Made by a program: the position numbers and the translations under genes
Shown: positions 17,611 through 25,451 of the stretch, piece by piece
Numbering within the stretch: the first letter of the stretch is position 1
Layout: every line of letters begins with the position of its first letter
NCBI GenBank assembly: GCA_947178245.1
Contig: CAMWXO010000002.1
Span: 1 to 35,165 of the forward strand
From: an uncultured Porphyromonadaceae bacterium
GTDB taxonomy: Bacteria; Bacteroidota; Bacteroidia; Bacteroidales; Muribaculaceae
DNA length: 35,165 nucleotides
Direction: 5' to 3'
The notes under the pieces: generated by a model
The model's database searches: none
What the model was told of the DNA's origin: nothing
Seen by the model: only the letters and a program-made list of their open reading frames with translations

Positions 17611-17641
17611 TGATTATTGTAGGGCTGAATGCGGTGAACGC

Positions 17642-19810
17642 TCACTCGCTCTTCACAAGCCTTATTCCGTAGGCTTTGGCGTGATTGGTGGTAAGGTTCA
17701 TGTTCTCGTCTTCAGGACGGAAATCGAGCGTTACGGTATGCTTGCCGGCCTTGAGGTGTGTCTTCACGGAATTCGACCATCCCAAGTCATCCCAGTTACC
17801 GCTGCCGCGCTGAGGCATCACTATGGTGCCGGCTCTCTTTTTGTCTACTGATAAGGTGCGTACGGCGCATTTGTTTTCAGTGTTTACCGGCCCGTTGCCG
17901 TTGGCATATCTCACCGATATGAAATAGTCTCCGTCCTCGTCCACTTCCACCGGGATGTCGAGCCTGGTCTTCTTGTCGAGATCTTTGGGCGAGAAATCCA
18001 CAGCCGTTGCCTTTCGGGTGCTTCGCGGTTCGGAGGCGAAACCCTCCACTCCCTCGCCGGATACTCCTATCACCTGATATTCGCCAGGTTCGGAAGCGTC
18101 AAACGTTGTGGCATGCGTGCGTGCTATCTCGTTTCCGTCCTTGAGCACTATATACTCTCCGATATATTCAATCGGATTCCAGTGCAGTTCTGTGCCTTCG
18201 AGCCATGCTATAGGCGTCAGGGGCGCGGAGATATGCGGTCTGTGGTTCACTTTGGCGGGAGCGATGCGGTTGTCGGCCATTTCTATCTCGATGCTTAGCT
18301 TGCCTTTCGCTTCCGAAGCCTTGATGAAAGGCTGTTGAGGTTTGCCGTTCACCTTGAAGCTTTTTATGCGGTCGCCGTAGCCGCTGACAGTGATGTCGAG
18401 AGTGGCGCCGCGATAGGGAAATCCTTCGAGAGTGCGGGTTGCGGCCAAAGCTTCTGGCACGAATGGATGGAATGCCAGACCATCTTTCATGAAGTCGATT
18501 CCGAAGAGTATCTTGTGGGTGATGGCGAGATTGCCGCTCAGGCACCACAGCATGTTGGAGGAGTTGAGTTCGGTGGCGATGTCGCCGTTTTCGAGATTGA
18601 AGTTCTCCTTGTTGGTGCAGAAAAGAGCCGCGGGCCGGAACACTGATCCGATAGCCTCTATCACTCCCTGCTCATTGCCGGCCTTCGCGTTGGCGAGGCC
18701 CCACCATGCGCCCACCCAGGGCCATAGCGCTTTATTGTGGTAAGCCGGAATGTCGGCTATGGAAGGATAGAAGATCGCCGCGCCGAAGGGGGTGGTGGGA
18801 TTACTTTCGGTGATGGTGCGGGCGCGCTCGGCCGGCGCCACATCCCACATTATCGCAAGTGACTCGCCCAGAGTCTCGGCACGCGGATTGGATATTAGAT
18901 TGTCGCGGCCGTAGCGATACATCGCGTAGTAGCCCTTGTCGTCGAGCCAGAGCCGCGAGTTGATGGCATCCGCTATCCTGTCGGCCTCCGCGAAAGCCTC
19001 CTGAGCCTCGCGCTTGTGTCCTAAAATCTCGGCTGCCTCGCCCAGAACCCGCCAGGCCTGTGCGTGAACCACCGAGGTGGAAAGTGTCTCTGACGAATAT
19101 ATATCGGCACACTGCATCCATCTTGGATGACTCTGCTCGCGCCAGTCGATGAACGAGGTCTCACCGCGCACGAGTCCGCTTTCGGTGTCGTAAAGAGCGG
19201 CACGGTCGGTCTCGAGCGAGCGCTTCATGATTGGATAGATATATTCGAGCCATTGCCGGTCGCCGGTCACCTTGTAGACTTCCCATGCCGCCACGCACCA
19301 TATCTCGCGGTCGGTAGATACGGGCCACGCGCCCCCGCTGCCGGTGTCCTGGATGATGCGGCCGAGACTGTCTACCTTCTTCATGAGCGAGATCTTCGAG
19401 GCCTCGGGCTGCATGTAGGCCATGCTGAGCAGAATTGAGTAGGAGACATCGCGTGTCCAGACTCCCGCCCATTCCTTGCCGGTGCGTAGGGTAGTGTCGG
19501 GCTCCACGGCATTGACCATCTCATCGAGCCCCATATTGTAGATGGCCTCGTGCAGGCGGTTGGGTGTGGTCAGCTTCGGATACGAACTTATATCATTTTT
19601 CAGTTTCCACTGCTTGTCGATGCCCATATAGTAGCCGGGTTGTGCGGAATAGGTGGAGATGATCTCATCAGATGAGGGTGCGGTGGCCATGAAGACTCCC
19701 TGCGTGATGGTGTCGCCATGCCAGGTGTAGGCATCGGTCTGCACTATGGCTTGTGCGCCACAGGCAAGTGTGCATGCCGCTATGAGTGTGGTCAGGATGT
19801 TTTTCTTCAT
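17642..19810 (-). CDS. Secreted six-hairpin ((alpha/alpha)6) glycosidase with C-terminal carbohydrate-binding-like module
   Basis: This 722-residue protein has a signal peptide (MKKNILTTLIAACTLACGAQA). A helical (alpha/alpha)6 region follows (about 70-440), with motifs GVWTRDVSYSILLSMAY, GGAWPVSTDREIWCVAAWEVYK, SFIDWREQSHPRWMQ and HNKALWPWVGAWWGLA. Acidic residues in WTRD and DWRE are plausible catalytic positions by analogy with glucoamylase, debranching and GH63-like folds. Residues about 440-600 look like a beta-domain with a fibronectin-like part (PLTPIAWLEGTELHWNPI). Residues about 605-720 resemble a CBM6/35 jelly roll (DIPVEVDEDGDYFISVRYANG, KAGKHTVTLDF). The GH family is not recognised; amylo-alpha-1,6-glucosidase-like is only a fold-level label. 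It stands alone with its own promoter box and terminator. Confidence 0.72.
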   Translation of the reverse strand: MKKNILTTLIAACTLACGAQAIVQTDAYTWHGDTITQGVFMATAPSSDEIISTYSAQPGYYMGIDKQWKLKNDISSYPKLTTPNRLHEAIYNMGLDEMVNAVEPDTTLRTGKEWAGVWTRDVSYSILLSMAYMQPEASKISLMKKVDSLGRIIQDTGSGGAWPVSTDREIWCVAAWEVYKVTGDRQWLEYIYPIMKRSLETDRAALYDTESGLVRGETSFIDWREQSHPRWMQCADIYSSETLSTSVVHAQAWRVLGEAAEILGHKREAQEAFAEADRIADAINSRLWLDDKGYYAMYRYGRDNLISNPRAETLGESLAIMWDVAPAERARTITESNPTTPFGAAIFYPSIADIPAYHNKALWPWVGAWWGLANAKAGNEQGVIEAIGSVFRPAALFCTNKENFNLENGDIATELNSSNMLWCLSGNLAITHKILFGIDFMKDGLAFHPFVPEALAATRTLEGFPYRGATLDITVSGYGDRIKSFKVNGKPQQPFIKASEAKGKLSIEIEMADNRIAPAKVNHRPHISAPLTPIAWLEGTELHWNPIEYIGEYIVLKDGNEIARTHATTFDASEPGEYQVIGVSGEGVEGFASEPRSTRKATAVDFSPKDLDKKTRLDIPVEVDEDGDYFISVRYANGNGPVNTENKCAVRTLSVDKKRAGTIVMPQRGSGNWDDLGWSNSVKTHLKAGKHTVTLDFRPEDENMNLTTNHAKAYGIRLVKSE

Positions 19811-19838
19811 TGTTTTTCGAGTCTAAGGTTATACGTTG

Positions 19839-19846
19839 CAAATTTA
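19839..19846 (-). promoter_or_regulatory. Promoter -7 box of the six-hairpin glycosidase
   Basis: On the - strand the sequence reads TAAATTTG, matching TAnnTTTG, 28 bp upstream of the start codon at 19810. No clear -33 TTTG is seen. Confidence 0.5.
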
Positions 19847-19959
19847 ATGAAAAATTTTTAATTAGACAGCAGTTTCGGTCACCTTTCATCTTGCAACCAT
19901 TTCAGTGGCGGGAACGTTGTAAATATAAAAGCACACTCAATATAAAACCTTATTCTGTT

Positions 19960-21381
19960 ATGAAGAAATTTACCAAGATAGTAGCCACTGTTTCAGATAA
20001 GAGATGCGACGTGGATTTCATCAGGTCGCTGGCCGAGGCCGGCGTAAATGTGGTCAGGATGAATTCGGCACATCTCGACTATGACGGATTCAAGAAAATA
20101 GTAGACAATACGCGGGCAGCAGACCCATCGCTGGCGATAATGATGGATACGAAAGGGCCCGAAATCCGCACCACGGTCACTGCCGACGGCAATCCCATCT
20201 CTTTCAGGCAGGGCGATGTGGTGGATATTGTAGGCGATCCTGCGGGCAAGACTTCCAAAGAGGTGATATATATGAATTATCCCGCTATCTCGAAGGTGCT
20301 TTCTTCCGGCTCACACATACTGATCGACGATGGTGAGCTCGACTTTGTGGTCACCGTCAGGGAAGGCGACCTGACAAGAGCCGTGGCCGTCAACGATGGT
20401 GTCTTAGGCTCGCGCAAGAGCGTGAATCTTCCGGGAATATGCGTGGATCTTCCCGCCGTGACGGAACGCGACCGCCGCAACATAGAGATAGGTGTGGAGC
20501 TTGGTGTAGACTTTATAGCGCATTCGTTCGTGCGTTCGGCAGCCGACGTGAAGGAGGTGCAGGACGTGCTCGACTCGCTCGGCGCCGACACAAAGATAAT
20601 ATCGAAGATCGAGAATCAGCAGGGTGTGGATAATTTCGACGAGATTCTGAAGGCCTGCTACGGCATCATGGTGGCGCGCGGCGACCTCGGGATAGAGGTG
20701 GCTCCGGAGAGGATCCCCGGCATCCAGAACAGCATGGTGAAGCGTTGCATCAAGGCCCACAAGCCTGTGATCGTGGCCACTCAGATGCTGCATTCCATGA
20801 TAGAGCATCCGCGTCCTACGCGAGCTGAGATCTCCGATGTGGCCAACGCAGTGTATCAGCGCGCCGACGCCATAATGCTGTCGGGGGAGACCGCCTACGG
20901 TAAATATCCTCTCGAGGCGGTGAAGACGATGGCGAGTGTGGCCCGCGAGGTTGAGGCCTCTCTCTATCTCAAGATGCCGGTGGAGCCCCTTATCGACAGC
21001 AACATCTCGTCGTTTCTCGCCCACGAGGCCGTGATGGCCGGCTCGGCAATCGGCACCAAGGCAATCTTCACCGATTCATATACAGGCACCATGACCCGCT
21101 TCATATCATCTTACAGAGGCAACAATCCGATCTACTCGATATGTCATAATCAGAGGGTCTACCGCTGGCTCGCGCTCAGTTTCGGAGTGATGACCTTCTT
21201 CGACGGGCCGGAGCAGAACGGGGGCGGGGAGCGCCATTCGGTGAACGCTGTGGAGAAACTTGTGGAGTCGGGCTTGATAGGACGCCACGACAGGATCGCC
21301 TACATCACCGGAACCCATAAGGGTGCCCGTGCTCTTGAGATACTCACTCCAAACGAGATACTGAAGGAACGGGAGTCCTGA
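19960..21381 (+). CDS. pyk: Pyruvate kinase
   Basis: This 473-residue enzyme converts phosphoenolpyruvate and ADP to pyruvate and ATP in glycolysis. Family signatures run in order: KIVATVSDKRC and NVVRMNSAH at the N-terminus, MDTKGPEIRT, the active-site lysine segment IISKIENQQGVDNFDEIL, MVARGDLGIEVAPE, and VIVATQMLHSMIEHPRPTR with SDVANAV and MLSGETAYGKYP. The C-terminal allosteric domain is complete. An ORF start at 19786 would run through the glycosidase promoter region and add a non-homologous stretch, so the ATG at 19960 is used. The variant N-terminal motif (RMNSAH instead of RLNFSHG) is, from memory, shared by Bacteroidota enzymes. A terminator follows 51 bp after the stop codon. Confidence 0.96.
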   Translation: MKKFTKIVATVSDKRCDVDFIRSLAEAGVNVVRMNSAHLDYDGFKKIVDNTRAADPSLAIMMDTKGPEIRTTVTADGNPISFRQGDVVDIVGDPAGKTSKEVIYMNYPAISKVLSSGSHILIDDGELDFVVTVREGDLTRAVAVNDGVLGSRKSVNLPGICVDLPAVTERDRRNIEIGVELGVDFIAHSFVRSAADVKEVQDVLDSLGADTKIISKIENQQGVDNFDEILKACYGIMVARGDLGIEVAPERIPGIQNSMVKRCIKAHKPVIVATQMLHSMIEHPRPTRAEISDVANAVYQRADAIMLSGETAYGKYPLEAVKTMASVAREVEASLYLKMPVEPLIDSNISSFLAHEAVMAGSAIGTKAIFTDSYTGTMTRFISSYRGNNPIYSICHNQRVYRWLALSFGVMTFFDGPEQNGGGERHSVNAVEKLVESGLIGRHDRIAYITGTHKGARALEILTPNEILKERES

Positions 21382-21432
21382 CCCGGCCCGAAGGCACCGG
21401 GCATCGCCGGGCGAATATGATGATATTTGCAG

Positions 21433-21472
21433 TTGGAAAATTTCCGGAATAGGAAGTTTTCCAATTTTTTTT
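21433..21472 (+). terminator. Rho-independent terminator of pyk
   Basis: A 13-bp stem with one mismatch (21433-21445 with 21452-21464, loop GGAATA) is followed by eight T residues (21465-21472). It directly abuts the -7 box of the next gene at 21475. Confidence 0.88.
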
Positions 21473-21474
21473 AT

Positions 21475-21482
21475 TATATTTG
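21475..21482 (+). promoter_or_regulatory. Promoter -7 box of the YhcH-family gene
   Basis: TATATTTG matches TAnnTTTG, 68 bp before the start codon. Its -33 region would fall inside the pyk terminator stem, and no TTTG is seen there. Confidence 0.5.
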
Positions 21483-21550
21483 CAATCTCATTCCCTTGCC
21501 TGCGGACGAGGGGAGAGGCCTTATGACACAACCTGAACATCAATACTGAA

Positions 21551-22183
21551 ATGAAACTTGGAAAACTCTTACTCACTCTCTGCCTCTGTGCAGGGATATG
21601 GCCCGTTGCGGCCGAAGGCGTATATACCCGTGTGGTAGATGATGAGGCTAAGGTGGAATCCTCCCGCCGATGGATGGAATCCGGAGTGTGGCGAAACGGC
21701 TTCGGGGCTGCCTCCCCGCATTCTTCGGTCAATGCAGTGGATTTTTATGAACAATACTCTAAAAACAAGGAGCAGTGGGATGCCGTGTTCGGCTGGCTGC
21801 GCGATAATGACCTGCTCGCTGTCCCTGCCGGTAAGCAGACCATCGACGGCACTACGGTGACGGTGAGTGTGGAAGACAGCAGCAACCGTCCTTTCGGCAA
21901 GAGCAGATCGGAAAGCCATCGGCAGAAGATAGATCTTCAATATTGCGTCAAGGGCATCGAACGTTTCGGCATCCTCGATCATGAATCTTCCGCTCCCAAT
22001 TGTGAATACCGCCCCGACGTGATTCATTACGACTATGATCCGGAGAAAGTCCGGCTGTTCGACTCGTCGCCCGACAACTTCTTCATCTTCTTTCCGGAAG
22101 ATTGGCACATAGCCAAGATAGCCAATGATACAGACGATCAGGAAATCCGCGTCATAGTCTTCAAGATCGACTACGTGGAGTGA
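21551..22183 (+). CDS. Secreted YhcH/YjgK/YiaL (DUF386) family protein
   Basis: This 210-residue protein has a signal peptide (MKLGKLLLTLCLCAGIWPVAA) and a cupin-like DUF386 domain. The hallmark motifs are visible: ESHRQKIDLQ at 121-130 (usual form E-x-H-[RK]-x-x-I-D-[IL]-Q) and FFPEDWHIAKI at 180-190 (usual form FFPxDxHxP). Family members are about 150 residues, usually cytosolic, and linked to sialic acid or other sugar metabolism as putative sugar isomerases or anomerases. The conserved Glu121, His123, Asp128 and His186 could bind a metal. The exported form with an N-terminal extension (about 22-60) is uncommon in the family as I know it. The normally conserved Pro after the second His is replaced by Ile-Ala. 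Biochemical role is not established. Confidence 0.82.
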   Translation: MKLGKLLLTLCLCAGIWPVAAEGVYTRVVDDEAKVESSRRWMESGVWRNGFGAASPHSSVNAVDFYEQYSKNKEQWDAVFGWLRDNDLLAVPAGKQTIDGTTVTVSVEDSSNRPFGKSRSESHRQKIDLQYCVKGIERFGILDHESSAPNCEYRPDVIHYDYDPEKVRLFDSSPDNFFIFFPEDWHIAKIANDTDDQEIRVIVFKIDYVE

Positions 22184-22214
22184 TTATCAGCTCCGTCCCC
22201 GCTGTCAGGCTGTC

Positions 22215-23000
22215 TCAGATGTCATAGAACCGGTCGAGAAGCTCCCGGCGGTAAGATTTCGAGATCTTGATGTCTGTGATATTGTCGAGCGGCGGAAGAA
22301 GTTGCAGGTCGGTGGCGTTGATGATGCCCACATAGCGGACATTGACGATATATTGCTTGTGTGTCCTTACAAAGTCCGATCCATAGCCGAGTATGGACTC
22401 GGCCGTGGTCTGGCGCTTCAGGATGATGCGTTTGAGATTTGAGAATACGCATTCCCATATTTTCCTGTCGGACATATAGCGGAAATATACTATGTCGTCC
22501 GGATTCACGATGATCTTGGAGTTGGTCACCGACGTTATGGAAATCAATTTGGTCTTCTCGTGGCGCAGTGGGGACGACGAAATGCCGGTCGCATGAGTGC
22601 GGAGGCCTGCGGAGTCTGCATTCATGTTGAGATACCTGTTTATGACCACGTCGAGTTCCGAAGGAGCGAAAGGTTTCAGCAGAAAGTCGAACACTTTCAG
22701 CGAGAGGGCGTCGTGGATGTAGCGCTGATAGCAGGTGTGAAACACCACTCTCGTGCAAGCCGGAAGTTGATTTTCCTCATACCATGCCAGGCCGTTGCCT
22801 TCAGGAAACTCCATGTCAAGAAAGAGCAGATGAGGGCGGTGGAGCGCCACGAGGCGCTGGCCTTCGCGCAGAGTGGTCGCCATTGCGCAAAGTTCAGTGT
22901 CCGGCCTCCGTGTGAGCTCATCTGCGAGAAGCCGTGCGCTCGCCAGGTCATCGTCTATAATCAAGGCTTTTATCTTAGGCTCGGGAATCAGGTCTTTCAT
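22215..23000 (-). CDS. LytTR-type response regulator
   Basis: This 261-residue protein has an N-terminal receiver domain (about 9-125). Acidic residues lie in IIDDDLAS (16-18), the phospho-acceptor is Asp62 in LLFLDMEFPEG, and Lys109 sits in FDFLLKPF. The C-terminal LytTR DNA-binding domain covers about 150-258 (IVNPDDIVYFRYMSDRK, FVRTHKQYIVNVRYV, ISKSYRRELLDRF). A linker of about 25 residues joins them. LytTR regulators bind direct repeats in promoters through beta-strands. Its start overlaps the stop of the histidine kinase gene by 4 bp (22997-23000), so the two form a cognate pair under translational coupling. Target genes are unknown; the nearby sugar genes are candidates only by position. 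Confidence 0.93.
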   Translation of the reverse strand: MKDLIPEPKIKALIIDDDLASARLLADELTRRPDTELCAMATTLREGQRLVALHRPHLLFLDMEFPEGNGLAWYEENQLPACTRVVFHTCYQRYIHDALSLKVFDFLLKPFAPSELDVVINRYLNMNADSAGLRTHATGISSSPLRHEKTKLISITSVTNSKIIVNPDDIVYFRYMSDRKIWECVFSNLKRIILKRQTTAESILGYGSDFVRTHKQYIVNVRYVGIINATDLQLLPPLDNITDIKISKSYRRELLDRFYDI

Positions 23001-25030
23001 TTTTTGATTTCAGTTGATAGGTGAATGGAGGCCTTGTGATATATCTCACCGTCGGGAGATGTGGTGAAACAATGGCTGAAAGTTATTTCTTCGTGATACT
23101 TCTCCTTTATTAGCCTCATGGTCTCGAGCAGAACTCGCAGCCCGGTGCCCTTGTGATCGGTATCGGTATGGTCGGGGCCGCAGTTGTTTGTCACGGTCAC
23201 TGACACGCGGTTGTCTTTTTCAGGCCTCATTTCTATCTCAAGCCGCCTGTCCACTTCCGCCGGGAGCGATCTGAAGCCGTGCTTGAATGCATTTTCCACG
23301 AGAATCTGAAGAGCCATGGATGGAAAGAGCAATCCGGTGTCTATCACGGGGTCGATGAGGCATGTGTAGCGGAGGCGCCCTTTGCAGTTGGCTCCGATCA
23401 CGTCGATGTAGTCATCCACGAATCTGAGCTCCTCCGCGAAAGGAATCAGGATATCCGACATCGCGTATTGCTGACGACGTATGAGATTGAGAAGGCTTTC
23501 GAGATGCGACTCCTCTCCGTGTGTCTTTCTGAAGAGTTCTTGGTTGAGGGCGTTGTAGATGAAGTGGGGAGTCACCCTATTGCGCAGATTTTCTTCCCTC
23601 AGTTTGATTATCTTGTTCATCATTCTGTCTTCACGCTTTCGGGCGTTGTAACGGCGCATCATTGACATCAGCACGAGGACCACGATCACGGCCACGGCGA
23701 TGGCTACAGCGGCTATCAGCTTATAGATGTGGGCGCTCTGGCGGGTGTTTTCAGTCTGAAGGTTGAGGATGCGTCGGTCGCGCTGATAGAGCAGGTTGAG
23801 GGCCGAGATGCGCTGTCGCAGCTTGTAGGAGCGAAGCGAGTCCTGCACCGCGTCGTGACGTGTGCGGTAGGAGTATGCGCGGGAGTAGTCGCCGCTGCTT
23901 GCATACAGGTCTTCGAGAGCCTTCAGGCGGGCTACGTGCTGCTCAAGGCGGAGAGTGTCTGATTCCGGGTGCGTCAGGGCCACCCTTTTCCCCTCGGCAT
24001 AGTCTCCGGCCGAGGTGGCTGCCCTGATGAGCAGGGTATGGATGTAGGAGACCACCATCGGATTGGGCTGACGGGTGGTGAAGAATTCCGATGACTTCTC
24101 GAGTATGGGCATGGCCTCTCCCACGCGTCCGAGGCGTATGTATGTGTCGGCGAGGTTGATGTTGTTAAACATCCTCTCCCATGTTGATTCGGGTATCGAG
24201 TCAAGCAGATTGTCGAGCCGAGTCAGCACCCTCTCGGCGTCACGATAATCTCCCTTGTAGTAATAGAGGTTGGCGAGGCCGCTGAGCGTATTGAATTTGT
24301 CATACTGATCCATGACCCCGTAGATATCCATTGACTTGTTCCACCATATAAGGCCGTTGTCAAAGTCGTGCATGTCTGAGAAAACGCCCGCTATGCCGTT
24401 ATATAGCGGAATATAGTTCGCTTCCGGAAGTGTCAGTGAGTCGGCAATGGAAATGGCCCGGTGATAATAGATGGCGGCGCTGTCGAGGCTTCCGGCCAGC
24501 CGCATGGTGTTGGCATAATTGCCGTAGTATTGCGGAAGATCACTCCGTATGCCGGAGAGTTCGGCATAGTCTACCGCCTTCCGCAGATACTTTGCGGTGG
24601 AGTCGGCATTGTAGTGATACTGGTCGAAATAAGATCCATAGGTCTGGTATGCCTTTGCGAGAATCCGTGCCTTATTCTTGTCAGGGGTATGGCGCTCGAG
24701 CCAGCGTATGGCTGAATCGGCTGATGTAGCCAGCGTTCGGGGATCTCTCTGATAGTAAGCGATCACTCCTTGCTCTACCATGGCCTCGCTCCATCTCATG
24801 GAGTCGCCTTGCAGCAGGGCGGTTGCCTTGATGTCGCCTGCAAGGCGCATGGCACCCGGCATATTGCCGGCACGAAGAGAGTCGGATATGGCCGAGATTT
24901 CGGCCGGAGAGCCGGAAATGTCATCTTTCTCGCCGCTGCAGGCGGGGGCGATGAGTGCGAGTGATGCCGATGCGAGAATGCATTTCAAGGCCGGGCGGAT
25001 TACGCTCAAATTCATGCTATTCGTATTCAA
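22997..25030 (-). CDS. TPR-containing LytS/YehU-family sensor histidine kinase
   Basis: The 677-residue protein has an N-terminal signal-like stretch (about 10-31) ending in PACSGEKDD, a large TPR region outside the cytoplasm (about 45-420) and a transmembrane helix (438-457, AAVAIAVAVIVVLVL). A short coiled linker and a His_kinase domain follow. The phospho-accepting His489 is in RVTPHFIYNALNQ. The ATPase has the N box LQILVENAFKHGF (Asn580) and the G box GTGLRVLLETMRL (628-640). The architecture is common in Bacteroidota, where the TPR region likely senses an envelope signal. Cys31 could be a lipidation site, but the box is imperfect. An alternative start is Met6. It is the first gene of the operon and has a -7 box upstream. 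Confidence 0.9.
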   Translation of the reverse strand: MNTNSMNLSVIRPALKCILASASLALIAPACSGEKDDISGSPAEISAISDSLRAGNMPGAMRLAGDIKATALLQGDSMRWSEAMVEQGVIAYYQRDPRTLATSADSAIRWLERHTPDKNKARILAKAYQTYGSYFDQYHYNADSTAKYLRKAVDYAELSGIRSDLPQYYGNYANTMRLAGSLDSAAIYYHRAISIADSLTLPEANYIPLYNGIAGVFSDMHDFDNGLIWWNKSMDIYGVMDQYDKFNTLSGLANLYYYKGDYRDAERVLTRLDNLLDSIPESTWERMFNNINLADTYIRLGRVGEAMPILEKSSEFFTTRQPNPMVVSYIHTLLIRAATSAGDYAEGKRVALTHPESDTLRLEQHVARLKALEDLYASSGDYSRAYSYRTRHDAVQDSLRSYKLRQRISALNLLYQRDRRILNLQTENTRQSAHIYKLIAAVAIAVAVIVVLVLMSMMRRYNARKREDRMMNKIIKLREENLRNRVTPHFIYNALNQELFRKTHGEESHLESLLNLIRRQQYAMSDILIPFAEELRFVDDYIDVIGANCKGRLRYTCLIDPVIDTGLLFPSMALQILVENAFKHGFRSLPAEVDRRLEIEMRPEKDNRVSVTVTNNCGPDHTDTDHKGTGLRVLLETMRLIKEKYHEEITFSHCFTTSPDGEIYHKASIHLSTEIKK

Positions 25031-25046
25031 AAAGATATCTTATAGG

Positions 25047-25074
25047 AGTCTGGGACTTTCAGACTGCAAAAATA
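25047..25074 (-). promoter_or_regulatory. Promoter box of the sensor operon with an adjacent inverted repeat
   Basis: On the - strand TATTTTTG (25067-25074) matches TAnnTTTG and is 36 bp upstream of the kinase start. Just downstream, at the expected transcription start, AGTCTG and CAGACT (25047-25052 and 25060-25065) form a short inverted repeat, possibly an operator. No -33 TTTG is visible. Confidence 0.45.
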
Positions 25075-25214
25075 ATAAAATATAATATCTTTTCATAATC
25101 ATATTCCGCCGGATTTTGCGTCGGTGTAAGTATTTTGGCCTTCTTATACGCGATTTTCTGCAACTCAGGTCTTGTTATCGGCATTTCAGAGTGGAAATAC
25201 ACAATATGGCAGTT

Positions 25215-25243
25215 TTTGATATGGAAATGTTTTTATAAATTTG
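25215..25243 (+). promoter_or_regulatory. Orphan + strand promoter
   Basis: TTTG at 25215-25218 and TAAATTTG at 25236-25243, 17 bp apart, match the Bacteroidota -33/-7 layout. No long open frame follows on this strand; the nearest downstream feature is a strong hairpin at 25342-25379. Confidence 0.55.
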
Positions 25244-25244
25244 C

Positions 25245-25379
25245 ATGCGCAAAGGCAACTTACATCTCATCTTAAAAAGCAAGGTAAACCGGCGCTGACA
25301 GGCACCGGCAACTCTACAATCATCCACTGACTTGCAGAATAAAGGAACGCCCTCATTCTTGATTTCGAGGGCGTTCCTT
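25245..25379 (+). ncRNA. Candidate small RNA or leader-peptide transcript
   Basis: This stretch lies between a good + strand promoter and a 13-bp perfect hairpin and contains no long gene. It includes an imperfect hairpin around 25289-25308 (CCGG arms). The first bases also encode a possible 17-codon peptide (MRKGNLHLILKSKVNRR, stop at 25296-25298) starting at the promoter edge. Whether it is a regulatory RNA, a tiny basic peptide gene or transcription noise cannot be decided from sequence. The rest of the gap between 25,031 and 25,451 holds the sensor promoter and a heptad repeat; nothing else was seen. Confidence 0.35.
25342..25379. terminator. Strong hairpin terminator between convergent transcripts
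   Basis: A 13-bp perfect stem (AAGGAACGCCCTC / GAGGGCGTTCCTT) has a 12-nt loop. On the - strand it is followed by TTATTCTGC and on the + strand by ACAGTTTAC, so it serves best as the terminator of the kinase-fusion operon ending at 25452. It could also stop the orphan + strand transcript. Confidence 0.75.
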
Positions 25380-25403
25380 ACAGTTTACGCGAATCGGCGA
25401 ATT

Positions 25404-25450
25404 AATTCTCAATTCCCAATTCTAAATTCTCAATTCTAAATTCTCAATTA
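25404..25450. repeat. Heptanucleotide tandem repeat (AATTCNN, six units)
   Basis: Six consecutive 7-bp units (AATTCTC, AATTCCC, AATTCTA, AATTCTC, AATTCTA, AATTCTC) end in AATTATTTAC, where the stop codon of the next - strand gene begins. A related array lies at 28,214-28,248. Confidence 0.85.
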
Positions 25451-25451
25451 T

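Noticed and set aside
19786..19959. Upstream extension of pyruvate kinase
   Set aside because: It overlaps the divergent glycosidase start and its promoter; the pyruvate kinase homology begins exactly at the ATG at 19960.
19960..20120. Unusual N-terminal pyruvate kinase motif (RMNSAH for RLNFSHG)
   Set aside because: As I recall, Bacteroidota pyruvate kinases share a similar form (RMNTAH), so it is lineage-typical rather than novel.
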